A DNA stretch of 64,000 nucleotides from Pseudevernia furfuracea (GCA_022315425.1 JAIUPT010000034.1:930001-994000), one strand, 5' to 3'; counted from the first letter of the stretch, positions 11,751 to 23,694 are shown. Translations and numbers: made by a program. Notes: generated by a model from the letters alone, not told the origin.

Positions 11751-14700
11751 GCGTGTGCGTGTGTGTGGCTGTGTGTGTGTGAGAGTGTTGGTGGAACGTC
11801 ACTCACTCACTCACTCACTCTATGACCTAAGTTGATGTTGATGTTGAGGTGATGTCATATCATGTCATATCATGTCATCTAGACAGAGTGTGTATGTGCG
11901 GTGTGCGCGGTGTGCGCGGTATGAGGGCGTTCCTGGTCCTGCAGCTTACTCACGTTCTCTCTCTCGAGACTTGTATCAGACCAGGTCATATACGGGATGT
12001 CTGTTGTATTTTTTGGTGACTCAGCCGCGATCGTGTGAACCTTTGCCCGTCTGTCTTGTCTGTTCTCTATTTTTCTCTGTTAAGGGATGGCTGTTTTCCC
12101 CCCTTCCCCTACCCCATACCCTTTTTTTTTTTGTGTGTGTTAATGGGGGGGTTTTGGGGGGACAGGGAAGCATCATTTATCTACTCAAGCCGTTGGACCT
12201 GCATCAGTCTGGCTGGTTTGGCTGGTTTGACTGCTTTGGCTGGTCTGGCTGGTCTGGCTGGTTTGGTTGGCTGGCTGGTCTGGCTGGTCTGGCTGGCCTG
12301 GCTGGTCTGGCTGGTTTGGCTGGTCTGGCTGGTTTGGCTGGTTTGGCTAGTCTACTGCTTTGGGGCGATTTGGGTTGGTTTGACTGGCTGGAAAAGGGGC
12401 GTTTGTTTTGGAGGGGGTTATCAAATGTTATAGAGATGTGTAGTCGAAAAGGGCAAAAAGCTGTTCGTTTTTCAAGTTGTGCTTGCATGATGTATGTGGA
12501 TGTGTCGACGCTGGCTCTCTCTGGTGAGGGGTTTTGGGAATGGGAGGTTGTGGGAGGGAGGGTGTGAGTGAGTGAGTGAGTGGGTGAGGTGGGGAGGGAT
12601 ATATCTTGTACGCGGTGGTGTTGTGGTGGGTTGAGCCCGGTCTGCTTTTTTCTTTTTCTTTTCCCTCTTCTTCTTCTTTTTCTTGCCGACCTATGTTGTT
12701 CGTTTGTAAACGAGCTCTTGAGTGAGGAAGCGCTGCTGCTGCAGTTTCTTCCTGCTTCCCTTTTCTGCTACTTCTCCTCCTCCTTCTTCTCCTCTTCCTT
12801 CTCCTGCTTCTGCTTCTGCTGCTTCTCCTGCTTCGTCTCCTCCTCCTCCTCCTCCTCCTCCTCTAGTACCATCAAGTAAAGAACATCAACCCACTGACGA
12901 AGCCGCTCTAACCCTCTCTCTTTTGCCCCCTTCCACCCTTCCCCCCTCAATCCCTTTCCTTGCTTCCCTCACCTGGATCCACTAATCCCAAACCCCATCT
13001 CCCTTCTCCCATCCTCCATCCTCCATCCCCCCTCTCCTTTCCTTTCCTTTCCTTTCCTTTCCTTTCCTTACCCTTCCGTTCCTTCCTTCCTTCCCTTCCC
13101 CAACGCCAACAGTTCAACCACATATATACTTCCCCTCTTCCCATTCATTACATATTTCCAACCCCGTTACTTTACACAGCTGCTCACTCTAATAAATCAT
13201 CATCGAGACCGTTTTCCGGGGGGGGGGAGATGAGTTCGGTTGATTTTTTTCTTCCTCTGTTGGTTCGTTGGTGGTGGGAGGGCGAGCGAGGGTGTGGAAG
13301 TGGGTGGGATTTGTGTGTAGGGAGGTAGGGAGGGGGTGGAGGGACCGGGGTGGGACCGGGAGAGATTGGGTCGGGTTTCGTTGCGTTGCGTACAGCGTGA
13401 GGGAGGCTGGGGTGTTGGGGAAGGGAGGGAGGGGGAAGTGTGACATTGAGACGGAGAAGGGAAGGGGGGGGGCGAAAGGAGAGGGGTGAAATTGGGCGTG
13501 AGTGGGGGGAGTGAGGGAGTTTCCTAGGAATTGGGACGAGGGGGATCTAAATTGGAAAAGGGGGTGTGGTTGGGTGATGCGGAAGAGCTTGAGTCGGGGG
13601 TCGGAGTATGTCTTGGGAATAGGTGCGTCGTGCAGGGGGAACTCAATCGTGTTTGCGGTCAATTGGTCGCGTTGAATATAGAGGCGTATATACTGCAAGT
13701 GGTGCATGACCCACCATGGGAATCATTCCTTCTCGCGGCGACGGGTATACTCATCTGGGACATGTCTCTTGCGATTGAAATTTGCTGAACCAAAGCCTGG
13801 AGAACTACGGCCAATTCAATCAACCTTGGCCTCTGGATTGAGCGCGACGCATAGCAGTATCCCTAATCGCGTATTCACGCTCTGGCCCGAACTGGCATAA
13901 CTCTCGTGATATCGGCTGGGACGGCCGCGCGCGTACGATTTGCTAAGACCGCAGGGGCGCGACTGCTCTTACTGCAGTCGACTTGTGATAACTAAAACCT
14001 TTCTCATTTGAAGTCGTGCCAAGGAGTGGAAGGAAAGGAAAAGAAGGCTAGATCGATACGGGAGCAGGTGAGAAAGGAGTGGCAATACTAGATGCATAAG
14101 AAAAGGATGAGGCAGAATATAACTTGGAAGTGGGAACTGTAACTCAGTGCAGGATGTCATGTCGTACGGACTTGGCACTTGAGTCGGCAGCTCTTCCTTC
14201 TGACGGTCATTGAACCTGGTAACAAATGACATTCTAGATAAGGATTTGACTGAATCTTTCTTGTTGGAACAAGCAATCCATGTGTTCTGTTTTGTACTGA
14301 ACCAAATCTTCCCCTTAAAACCTCATAGCACCCTTTCTTTGCCCTTCAGTAATTTCCGTGTGGTCGGCATCCTGGTGTTCCAAGAACCCTCCTATCGTCA
14401 TCTGCCCCCTTAAGTCTTATTTATAACGTATGCGCGTGCTTGCGCTTCGATGCTCTCCCATTCCATAGCGCGTTGAGCTAAGATATCGTCTTGATCCACC
14501 GCGGCCACTGCATCCGCGAGCCGGGTCTTGCATGTGACGGCTGGGTCTTCTTAGAAACAGGAATCATCTTCAGAGGTATTAAGTAGCATGTTTTGGTCCA
14601 CGGTCTCGGCGATGGAGATGCGGGCAAGTAGCAAGCTGGATCCATCTTCAGCAAGGCTCCTGCTTTCGAGGCGCTAGGGACCGTCGTCTGATTCTGCGAT

Positions 14701-15662
14701 GAGTGTGTTAAGAGCGTGGAATTGGATGCCTCAACTTATGGTATCTGGCGTATCCTGCTCTTGTCTGACCATGAACGCCCGGTGGCAGGCAGGATCGCCG
14801 TTGGCGTCTCGTACGCACCGAGTGTAGAGTGCGCATGTGGAATCTAGACAGAAGAAGGTCTCTACGCCGTGTCAGTATTTCTAGAGCCATGTGCATGCTC
14901 AGATGGTAATTTACACGTTTCACTTACGGTAGGCAATTCAGTTAAAAGATCCTGGAGAGGACTTTCTCCCACTAGAGATCTTGGCTCTTTTCTTCATCAT
15001 CGCTGGGTTCTTAATCACCCAACAAGCCGAGCTTGAGGGTAGTTCCTCTATCTGAGCATGACCGTGAAGCACTTCCGGGGGAACTACTACATCCTGGGAG
15101 GATGAAGAGCCGCTGGCTTGCCCAGAGTTGAGGTTATTTGAGTTGATGGGTTGCTAAAGGCATGCCTTCGAGCTGAGAACGCGAGGTCAAATCCGGGTTT
15201 AAGGGCCATCGATGCTAGCGAATGAAATCTAACAGAGCCACCAGAGAGTAGCACGAGTAGCACGGTAGTACATCGGAAGAGGGATGCGTCAGCCTTATGA
15301 GCGGGCACTAGTTTCTCCGCATCCTGTTGCCCCAAAGTGAGAAATCCCGTCAGAACTCAGAAGGAGAATTTTCTTGGTGGGGAAATTTGGCATGTCAAAC
15401 TCCAATTGCTTTTTTCAACGCAAAACTTCCACACCTGCCCATCAACCCTCAGAAAAATCTGCACACACTTCCTTCCTTTCCCTCTGACAATTCGCCCCTA
15501 CAATTGAGTCTGAGCGAACCCGTTTCTACTGTGTGTGCGCTTCCCACAAAGCTGTGATCCCCACAGGCATCACGTAGCACTCAACGAGCCCCGGATTTCA
15601 TATCTGCTCAGGACGCGACAAGGACATCGACATAGCCGCATGTTGGGGATACAACAGCAACC
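11710..15662. repeat. Low-complexity intergenic region with micro- and minisatellites
   Basis: No gene is supported in these 3.95 kb. The first 2 kb is packed with simple repeats: (GT)n 11716-11747, CACT units 11800-11820, CATATCATGT repeats 11855-11878, the GGCTGGTYT minisatellite (listed separately), GTGA units 12564-12585, a CTT/CTC-rich block 12640-12865, CCTTT units 13034-13068 and G-runs near 13217 and 13470. From 13.7 to 15.6 kb the DNA is of ordinary complexity, without recognisable coding content, and ends in the ARG5,6 promoter. Confidence 0.65.
12203..12357 (+). repeat. GGCTGGTYT minisatellite
   Basis: About 17 near-perfect copies of a 9-nt unit (GGCTGGTCT or GGCTGGTTT). It stays open in several frames because 9 is a multiple of 3, giving artificial Gly-Leu-Ala or Trp-Phe-Gly peptides. 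I see no evidence of a real protein. Confidence 0.85.
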
Positions 15663-15903
15663 ATGCTCTCTCTCCGCTGCTCTGCTGCTCAAGCCGCAGC
15701 CCGAAGCTGTCGGCTTGCCAAGGCCCCTTTGCGATCCAGCCTGTGCCTACCACGGGCAGTCCTCCCAGCAGCTTTCTCCCAAGTCTCCGAGCCATGGCGA
15801 CGACATTTTGCCTCTCCTAGTGGCTCCTCCTTCACTACACGTTCAACTGTCATCCAGTTGCTCAGCAATATTGGCTCCAAGCGTGAGGTGCAGCAATACC
15901 TGA
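15640..15903 (+). promoter_or_regulatory. Overlapping upstream ATG/uORF in the ARG5,6 leader
   Basis: An ATG at 15640 lies 23 nt before the chosen ARG5,6 start and opens a different frame that overlaps the gene and stops at 15903. If the transcript starts upstream of 15640, scanning ribosomes would meet this codon first, so it could lower translation. It is not the arginine attenuator peptide of the small-subunit carbamoyl-phosphate synthetase gene. Whether it is in the mRNA is unknown. Confidence 0.35.
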
Positions 15904-18900
15904 GCCACTTCTCCTCTGTTTCGTCACAACAGTTCGCTGGTAGGTACTTTTGGAGTCCATGTCTCTTCTTGGGCCATATCTTGAGACTTGAGACATGTAT
16001 CGCCACTGTTCACTGTTCCAAGGCTCAAATTACCCCCTCAAATTGGCAATACTGACTGCAACGTCCAGTCATAAAAGTGGGCGGAGCTATCATTACAGAG
16101 CATCTCGAGGCTCTCGTCTCTGCACTGGCCTTCTTGGCACAGATTGGGCTGTACCCTGTACGTGAATTTGGAGTTCACCATTCCTCACTCTAGAAATCTC
16201 TCAAGGCTTGATGTTCTCTTTCGACTGAGAAATACTGACTCGGGTAGGTGGTCGTTCACGGGGCGGGTCCGCAGCTTAACAAAATACTGGTATGCACTTT
16301 GCTTCCTACCTATCCGGTCGCGCTTGAAGAAATGATGCTAACGCTGAAATGTGCTACAGGAGAACGCAGGGGTCGAACCACAATTTGAAGGAGGCATAAG
16401 AATAACGGATGGAAAGACACTGGGAATCGCAAGATCTTTGTTCCTTCAAGAGAATTTGAAGCTTGTTGAAGAGTTGGAGAACGTTGGAGTCCGCGCAAGG
16501 CCAATCACATCCGGCGTCTTCGGCGCAGAGTTTCTTGACAAGGAAAAGTACGATTTGGTGGGAAAGATAACCAATGTGGACAAGCATCCAATAGAGGCCA
16601 GCATCAGGGCGGGTCGGCAGCACTTTCATGCAGTCCTAGTTTCATGGCTGACGGTGGACTAGGCTGTCTGCCTATATTGACCTCGATGAGTGAAACTTCC
16701 GATGGCCAGGTAAGCAGTGATATCGCCTCTCCTGCCTACGAGGTTGACTTTTAACCATAGGTTCTCAATGTCAATGCAGATGTCGCCGCAGGAGAGTTGG
16801 CGCGAGCATTGCAACCGCTCAAGATTGTATATTTGAGTGAGAAAGGCGGCCTATTCAACGGCGACACCAAAGAAAAGATATCCGCCATCAACCTAGACGA
16901 AGAATATGAAGATCTGATGTCAGGGAGGCACTGGTGGGTACGTCACGGTACCAGGCTGAAGATCAAGGAGATGAACGACCTGCTGGCTGACCTCCCTCGA
17001 ACATCGAGCGTTGCAATCATCCATGTACGTGATTCTCGAATGCGTTCTTGCTGTTCAGGACCGCCCATGGAATCTCAAGACAATTTGCGGGAGCTAGATG
17101 CTCTCTTTACTACTCAACCCTGTCTTGGTATCTGGATCGTCTATTGAAGTGAAAACGCTGACACCGTGTCTTCTGACAGCCATCGGACCTCCAGAAAGAA
17201 TTGTTCACGGACACTGGGTATGTACATTTCTCGGTTTCGTGCCCTAGACGAAGAGATTCTGACCGAGTCATTCAAGTGCTGGAACATTAATAAGAAGAGG
17301 CAACAAGGTTCACGCCAACACCAAGCTGTCTCAATTTGACGATCTCGAAGTCTTCAAAAAGGTTCTCGTCAGGGACCGAGAAGCACTTGATGCCGCCGCG
17401 ACCGTCGACAGATACGTACAGCATCTGGGTCAGCGAGACTTCAAAGCATACTTTGACGAGCCTATGGAAGCTCTGGCTATTGTCTTGCCTCCACAAGGAG
17501 GAGCTTCAATGGCTCAGCTCGCCACATTTACAATAACAAAAGCCGGATGGCTTACCAACGTTGCTGATAATGTATTCGCTGCGCTTCTGAGGGATAATCC
17601 CAAGTTGGTTTGGACGGTTAAAAGCGATGATGAGAACTTGACATGTAAGTATATCTCTTTCAACTGATTTTCTCAGTCGAGAGACATGCCCTCTTGAGTG
17701 GATAATGCTAATTGCGCAACCCTTTAGGGTTCTTTGATAAAGCCGAAGGCAGTCTTTCGCGTCATGGAGAAGTACTCTTTTGGACAGGTGAGCTACATCC
17801 CCAGCCCTTTGTTCCCGGGCCCATACCCTGCACTTAAATCGAAAAACATGTTGTGGAAAATTTGTCTCTCCCGCGATTGTCTCACAGTCGGTGTCTCCAC
17901 TCAGAGAAGACATTGCTAAGACAGATGCTAGGCATTGAAAGCGGCGACGAGGTAAAAGAATTGATGCTAGGTAGGGCTTCTGCAGCCCTAAACTTCTCTA
18001 ATGGATGTCCTGCATTGCTGATATGAGAGCACTATCAGAATTTGGAAGATCAGGTAGAGAGCTCTTTGGTGAGTGATTGCGATATCCCTGGTCCAGATCT
18101 ATGTTTAATCGTTTATAGGAGACGTAAACCTCGAGAACAGGCTTCAGAAGGCCGCCAGAAATATCCCACAACCACAGCAGATGAGGGCTTATTCCACAAC
18201 AAGTCGTTCAACGAACGGCCTACGGGACTCGAGGCATTTCCGAAGAACAAATGCGATCTACTCTGCACGATCTTACGCTACTCAGACTACGAATCCAAAC
18301 CCTCCCTTTGGTAGAAGCCCCGCTATCAGCCTTTCGGCTTCTTTTCATTTCACTCTAATCCCACTGCAGGTACTAAGAACAACTCCAACCAAATGCCATC
18401 AAAAGTTGCCCTTATTGGTAAGTGTATCCCCTGGAGACCCAAAGCTGCTCCTAATCATGTGCAGGCGCCAGAGGTTACACCGGGCAAGGTATGGCCACTT
18501 TTCATTGTTCCTGTATTGACGAATTTGCAACTACAATTGCAAGCATGGAGCTTTCTGTACTCATGTGTGCTCCTCGAACTCCTCCATGCAGCTCAAAATC
18601 TGCTGAGGAACTGCTAACACAGATCATCTCATCAGCTCTTATAAACCTAATCAATCTCCATCCAAATCTGGACCTACGTCATGTAAGCGGTCCTCCTTCC
18701 AAACTCTCCACGCTTTTCATGTCCTAATCGCGACGCAGGTTTCATCTCGTGAGCTTGCCGGGAAGCCATTGCAAGGATATGAAAAGAGGAAAATCACTTA
18801 TGAGGTGCATAAGGCTCGCCTTGGCAATCTATTCACAGCTGACATTTACCCCACAAAGAACTTATCGCACGAGGACGTCAGAAAGGTATGTGTGCTTGTA

Positions 18901-21333
18901 ACCATTACTTGATAATTGGTTTACGTTCCTGCTTCAACGCAGCAATGCTAACGAGGTGCTCGCAGATGACGGAGATAGACGTGTGGGTGATGGCTGTAAG
19001 ACTTCCCCAGCCTGAACTTGCCTTGCTTAGACGTCTTCGCATCAGGCTCACATATTTTCGTCAAATGTTCCGTTACACAAATCTTCATCCGAAAATGTAA
19101 TTGCTGACAGACGAACTTCACCAGCTTCCCAACGGAGTCGCAAAACCTTGGATAGATTCGATTGAAGAAGCAAACAGTGATAGTTTGATAATCGATCTCA
19201 GCGCGTACGTAAATCTCCAAATGCTCCATTCCTTCTACACATGGAGCCTAGAGTCTCAAGTCGTTTCTTGGGCGCAAAATGCCAATTTTGCTGTCCGGAA
19301 TTGTATTACTCAAGCACATGTCATGAAGAAGCAGTGCTGACTTTGAATAGGGACTATCGGTTCAACTCTAAGTGGACTTACGGCTTGCCGGGTACGTCGA
19401 CTAACATCTAATTGAGTTTCGAGTAAGATATGCTAATTCTCTTGTATAGAGCTGGTGGATCGCTCCACCATTGCCAGAGCCAAGCGAATCTCAAATCCTG
19501 TCAGTCAAGCTCTTTTTACCGTTCAAATTTGTTTCGTACCTCGAAAATTTGTCGTGAATAAAAGAAGCTGACTCTATATTATATGTAGGGTTGTTGTGAG
19601 TACACATCTCATTCCGTGCTCATCCACACACTAATATCAACCAGATGCGACTGCTGCACAGCTGGGGATCGGTATTCCTCCTTCCAACCCCGCTCTTGAT
19701 AGCTCAATGCTCATCTAATATAGCTCCTCTCCTTCCTTATATTGCGGAGGAGCCAGCCGGTCCAACGATTTTCGGTGTATCTGGCTAGTACGTTTCCCTC
19801 AAGTCCCTGTTGCCCCTTTAAGCCTACGTCTTAGATATTGAGACAACTCTTGAGAGTCTGAGCATCGCATATGTTTCAACACTAGAATTTTCGTCTTGAA
19901 TAGGCAATGCTAATTCCGAGAAGTTCCGGCGCTGGCACAAAGCCGAGCCCCAAGGTACCTATTGACCTGTCGTAACAGCAAATAGAATTCTCCTTTTGTT
20001 AACATTATTGTCAGAATGACGTGGATAATTTGACCAACAAGTACGTCTTCAGAACCCCATCCTTGCGCAGAAGTTAGGCTAAATAATTTCAGTATTATAC
20101 CGTACAGTACGTCCATACCTTAAAACGCAATGCGAGTCTTGCGAGCGAGCAGAAACCCAAATTCACTTCCTATAACGGTTCTCGAACTCGATGTTCTGCT
20201 TCAAATATAATATGCTAATTCCAACCTCTACGCAGGTTTGACCGATCGTAAGCATTCGTGGCTCATGCTTACATCAACGGTACTAAAGCGTCCTAGACAT
20301 CCACGAGCGAGAGATCTCGGAGCAACTTGGACGTTCTGTATGAGCCCATCTCGAAGTCTTGAGACCGTATCAAAACGTCTTGCTAGCAGGTGCTGACCAG
20401 AGTTTCTTCAGGTGGCATTTATCCCTCACGTGGCTGTTTGGGTGCGTTCCTCCTAACGTCACTTGATTCCGCCCTAGGCTAGAGCGTGCTGACCATAGTA
20501 ATAGTTCCAAGGCATTCATGTAAGACCTACGGCCCTTTACTTCAATTGATGCTCTACTGACCATTTCGGAAGCACACAATTAGCATCCCATTAGCAAAGA
20601 CCTTTACCTCCCGGGATATCCGAAATCTCTACCAGGAGAGATACGAGGGGGAAGCGCTCGTTAAGGTCGTAGGGGAGAGCCCCTTGGTCAAAGCGATCGC
20701 CGGAACACATGGCGTCGAAGGTTGTATTGACTCTGGCTCTAATTTCCATCTCGAGCAGGCAATACTGACTCGAAATTAGTTGGCGGTTTTGGGGTTCATT
20801 CCAGTGGCAAGAGAGTAGTCATCAATGCGTGCATCGACAACTTGCTTGTAAGCGTCCTTTCTGAGCTATTTCTAACCGCTTCGTAACCTATTTCGAGTCT
20901 TCGGACTACTCAAGTATTCGTCTTTAAAGGGGTATGCTAACTCCGAAATCGTGTAGAAAGGAGCAGCCACCCAGGGTAAGCGGCCCTTCATTCACTAATC
21001 CGTACCCTAAAATAGATCGCAAGACACATTGCGGGAATACATTGCCTTCCGCCACTATCTCATGGCTCAATTTTGATCTTATGAAGGGGATTGCTGACTT
21101 TAGTATTTGCAGCACTTCAAAATATCAACCTTGCCAGAGGATATTCAGAGTGAGTCTTGCCTCGCTCCCAATCTCTCCGTTCAAAGCTATTCCGGGGGTC
21201 CGGGGGCATGTTTCGGCATCCTACACTCCAGATACCCGTCGTCTCAAGAGGACGATTGCTGACCGAGTCTTCCTTCAGGTATGAAGGCATACCGCTTGAC
21301 GCCAGTGCTTCAGGCGGGAAGATGAAGTTCTAG
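15663..21333 (+). CDS. ARG5,6: Bifunctional acetylglutamate kinase / N-acetyl-gamma-glutamyl-phosphate reductase, 35 exons
   Basis: Mitochondrial precursor for steps 2 and 3 of arginine synthesis. Exons: 15663-15939, 16069-16157, 16248-16289, 16360-16612, 16663-16709, 16761-17024, 17180-17217, 17277-17644, 17728-17787, 17932-17970, 18039-18068, 18119-18310, 18370-18417, 18465-18488, 18636-18682, 18739-18885, 18966-18995, 19125-19204, 19351-19391, 19450-19499, 19589-19595, 19645-19671, 19724-19787, 19924-19954, 20015-20040, 20093-20106, 20236-20247, 20297-20337, 20412-20441, 20505-20519, 20573-20720, 20780-20847, 20957-20975, 21113-21149, 21279-21333. They sum to 2760 nt (919 residues) in one frame. 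Order: Arg/Ser/Ala-rich targeting peptide; kinase (VIKVGGAI, VVHGAGPQLNK, FEGGIRITD); DUF619/NAT-like domain (WLTNVADNVFAALLR); a second basic stretch (residues about 525-575), where the precursor is cleaved in relatives; reductase with nucleotide motif VALIGARGYTGQ and catalytic cysteine in NPGCYAT. Every intron starts GT and ends AG. Neighbours have one to five introns. Confidence 0.95.
19589..19595 (+). other. ARG5,6: 7-nt micro-exon with the catalytic cysteine codon of the reductase
   Basis: The exon GGTTGTT lies between introns 19500-19588 (donor GTCAGT, acceptor TAG) and 19596-19644 (donor GTGAGT, acceptor CAG). It supplies Gly, Cys and the first base of Tyr, completing the conserved NPGCYAT motif of the reductase. 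Skipping it would shift the frame and remove the nucleophile. No other split of the region rebuilds the motif. Confidence 0.85.
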
Positions 21334-22091
21334 AGTGGAAAAGGGGGCAAAAGCACGAATCTGATTCTTGTGGATATTGATTAGGCGGATATGAGACAGC
21401 CCACGAAAAAGTACGGCACCTTTTGGATGAAGTTGTGGCGGAGATTGGGAAGGGACGAATGAATGTATGTACGTGTACATCGAGAATGGTCAAAGAGTGG
21501 TTTTGTAGATATACATAAAAACAAAAAGCAACGACGTTCATGCGGTGGGGGGGGGGGAAAGAGAATGCGTGTTTTGGTACTGCACCCCCTGTCCTGCGAT
21601 ACTCTGTGACTTGCGTCGGGGAGGAGGTCGGAAGATAACGGTTTGAGCAATTATGGATTACAGTGTCATATTTTTTTCCAGCCTCTGATGCCGTGGGATT
21701 TTGGTCAAGCTCTAGGGTAGGGCATGAGTGAGTGCTCCATTTTCCCCTGCTTTTTTTTTTGAACGCTTCGTAGGCGGGAGATGATGGGCTGAAGAGATGG
21801 AGCAGTGTCCCTGGAATCTCTGCATTCTATGTTTTTATTTTATTATTTTATTTTTTTTAATATCGTTTGACATATCTTCTTCATCACGTACACAGTGATA
21901 TCATTGTTTGGTTACGCGATCTCAGCGCACCTCTTGAGCAGTAGATTTTAGACATGTGGGGTATATACCTTCCAAAATGGCTTTATTTCAATTGCTTTTG
22001 CGGCATCTTACAAGGCTCATACACATCACATCGTTCATTTTCATCCGCTCTAATCCCCCCCCCCCCCCCCCCCCCCCGTCATCGTCATCGG
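21334..22091. other. Intergenic region between convergent ARG5,6 and 2-methylcitrate synthase genes
   Basis: 3' flanks of both genes. It has short homopolymers (G-run at 21545-21556, T-rich block 21830-21862) and a run of about 22 C at 22057-22078, only 13 nt past the synthase stop codon, so that mRNA would carry a G-run in its 3' UTR. No gene is seen. Confidence 0.6.
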
Positions 22092-23694
22092 CTACGACCC
22101 CTCCGCCAGAGTCAACAAGCCTTGCAGATTAATGCTCTTCGGCCTCTCTATCGGCAGCCCCAACGCTCGGTCCCAGATCAGCTGCGCCAGCGGTCCCAGA
22201 CCGCGCGAGACGCCAAAGGTGGCGGTGTAGTAGAGCGTTTCGTGGAAGCCATAGTGGTGGAATAGCACGCCGGAGCTACTGTCGACGTTGGGGAAGGGGT
22301 TCTTCGTCTTGCCGTGTTCCTTCAGCACGCCCGGCGCGATTTCGGCGTTGCGCTTCACGAGCTGGAAGACGGGATCTTTGGCGATTTCGGGGCGGGAGGA
22401 GGCGAACTTCATGAGGGCTTCGAAGCGTGGGTCGGGTTTTCGCAACACGGCGTGCCCGTAGCCCGGGACTACTTGGCCGGATTTCAGGGTCGACCAGAGG
22501 TAGTCTTTTACGTCGGAGTCGGTGAAGGAGGTCCCGATGTGGGATTGCATTTTGAGAATCCAGCGGAGGACTTCTTGTGCTGCGAGACTGTGAGACTAGC
22601 ATTAGCGTCTGCTGAGGGGGGAAAAGGAGAGACCGGTTGAAGGTTGAGAAGCATACCCGTGTAGTGGTCCAGCAAGACCTTGTAAACCAGCGCTGTAGCT
22701 GAGAAAGGGATCACTCAGCGCGCTGCCGACAAGATGTGTTGCGTGTGCAGAGACGTTGCCACCCTCGTGGTCACCGTGTAAAGCCAGGTAAAGTCGTAGC
22801 AAGTCTTGGAAGTTCTCATTTTCCTTCCCACCCTTGCCTAGCATGGCCGCGAAATTGTAGGACCAGTCTTGCTCAGGGTCTACTTGTGCTGGTAGAGACC
22901 CTCCGCCTTTGTAGCTATTCTGGTAGATCTTGGCGGCTATCGTGGGAAGTTTGGCAAGTAGCGAGATGCTGTCGTCGAAAGTAGGCTCCCAGTAATCGGC
23001 CTTGTTGACGCCCTTCTCGTACGCTTTGGCAAAAGCCGATGTATGATTGAGAGTAGAGACGGCGCAGGCGAATTGGGTCATCGGATGCAGGTCCGTAGGA
23101 AAGCTATCTAGCATATGTTCGATGAAGTTCGGCAGGGTGGATTTCTCAGCGAGTTCTCGAGAGAAGGTACGGATCTGTGATGTAGAGGGGATTTGACCGG
23201 TCAGAAGCAGCCAGAACATGGCTTCGGGTAGCATTTCGGTGCCGGAGGTGCCTTTAGGGAGGACCTTCTGGCAGTCTTCAATCGTTTTGCCGTGAAACCG
23301 GATGCCTTCGTTTGCGTCGAGGACGGATCCTTCCCATACCATTGCTTTGAGTCCTCTGCATTACGGGTCAGATTGACTGTAGGAAATAACAGTGGTATGT
23401 AATATGCCTCATGCCCCCAAGCGTATTTTCCACCTTGACTTCGCCAATTGTTTTGCTGGCATGGCCCTTGACTTTGTTGAGGAGCTCTCGTTTTGCTGGT
23501 ATGGCTTCTCTGAGGGTGGTCTTGAGGTCTGGTTCGGAGGCGGAGGAGTAGGGTCGTATTGAAGGAGCTGTGGAAGATAGGACCCTGGACTATCATGAAT
23601 AGATCAGCGAGAGTACGTTGCTGAATGAGGGGTAAAATACTTGTACTTGTAGTAGGCAGGCAGCCCTTGGTGCGGCCCTCGTCGTAGAGAGCAT
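22092..23694 (-). CDS. mcsA: Mitochondrial 2-methylcitrate synthase (citrate synthase family)
   Basis: Four exons (23694-23641, 23589-23408, 23355-22657, 22587-22092) give 476 residues. The N terminus (MLSTTRAAPRAACLLQVQSR) is a typical mitochondrial presequence. Citrate synthase motifs are all present: LHGDHEGGNVSAHATHLVGS with its histidine, VPGYGHAVLRKPDPRFEA with the second histidine and substrate arginine, and a conserved C-terminal GLGPLAQLIWDRALGLP. Wording such as WEPTFDDSISLLAKLP and QDWSYNFAAMLGKGGKEN resembles fungal 2-methylcitrate synthases more than the main citrate synthase. The enzyme joins propionyl-CoA (and acetyl-CoA) to oxaloacetate. The head-to-head neighbour, methylisocitrate lyase, supports this reading. 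The second intron appears to use a GC donor. A plain citrate synthase cannot be excluded from sequence alone. Confidence 0.9.

Noticed and set aside
10690..11825. Long open frames in other phases and on the minus strand over the permease gene
   Set aside because: They are shadows of the GC-rich third exon; the permease frame has clear homology and membrane segments.
12035..12567. Open frames with Gly-Leu-Ala or Trp-Phe-Gly repeats
   Set aside because: They arise from the 9-nt minisatellite, which is open in several frames; flanks show no protein-like sequence or splice structure.
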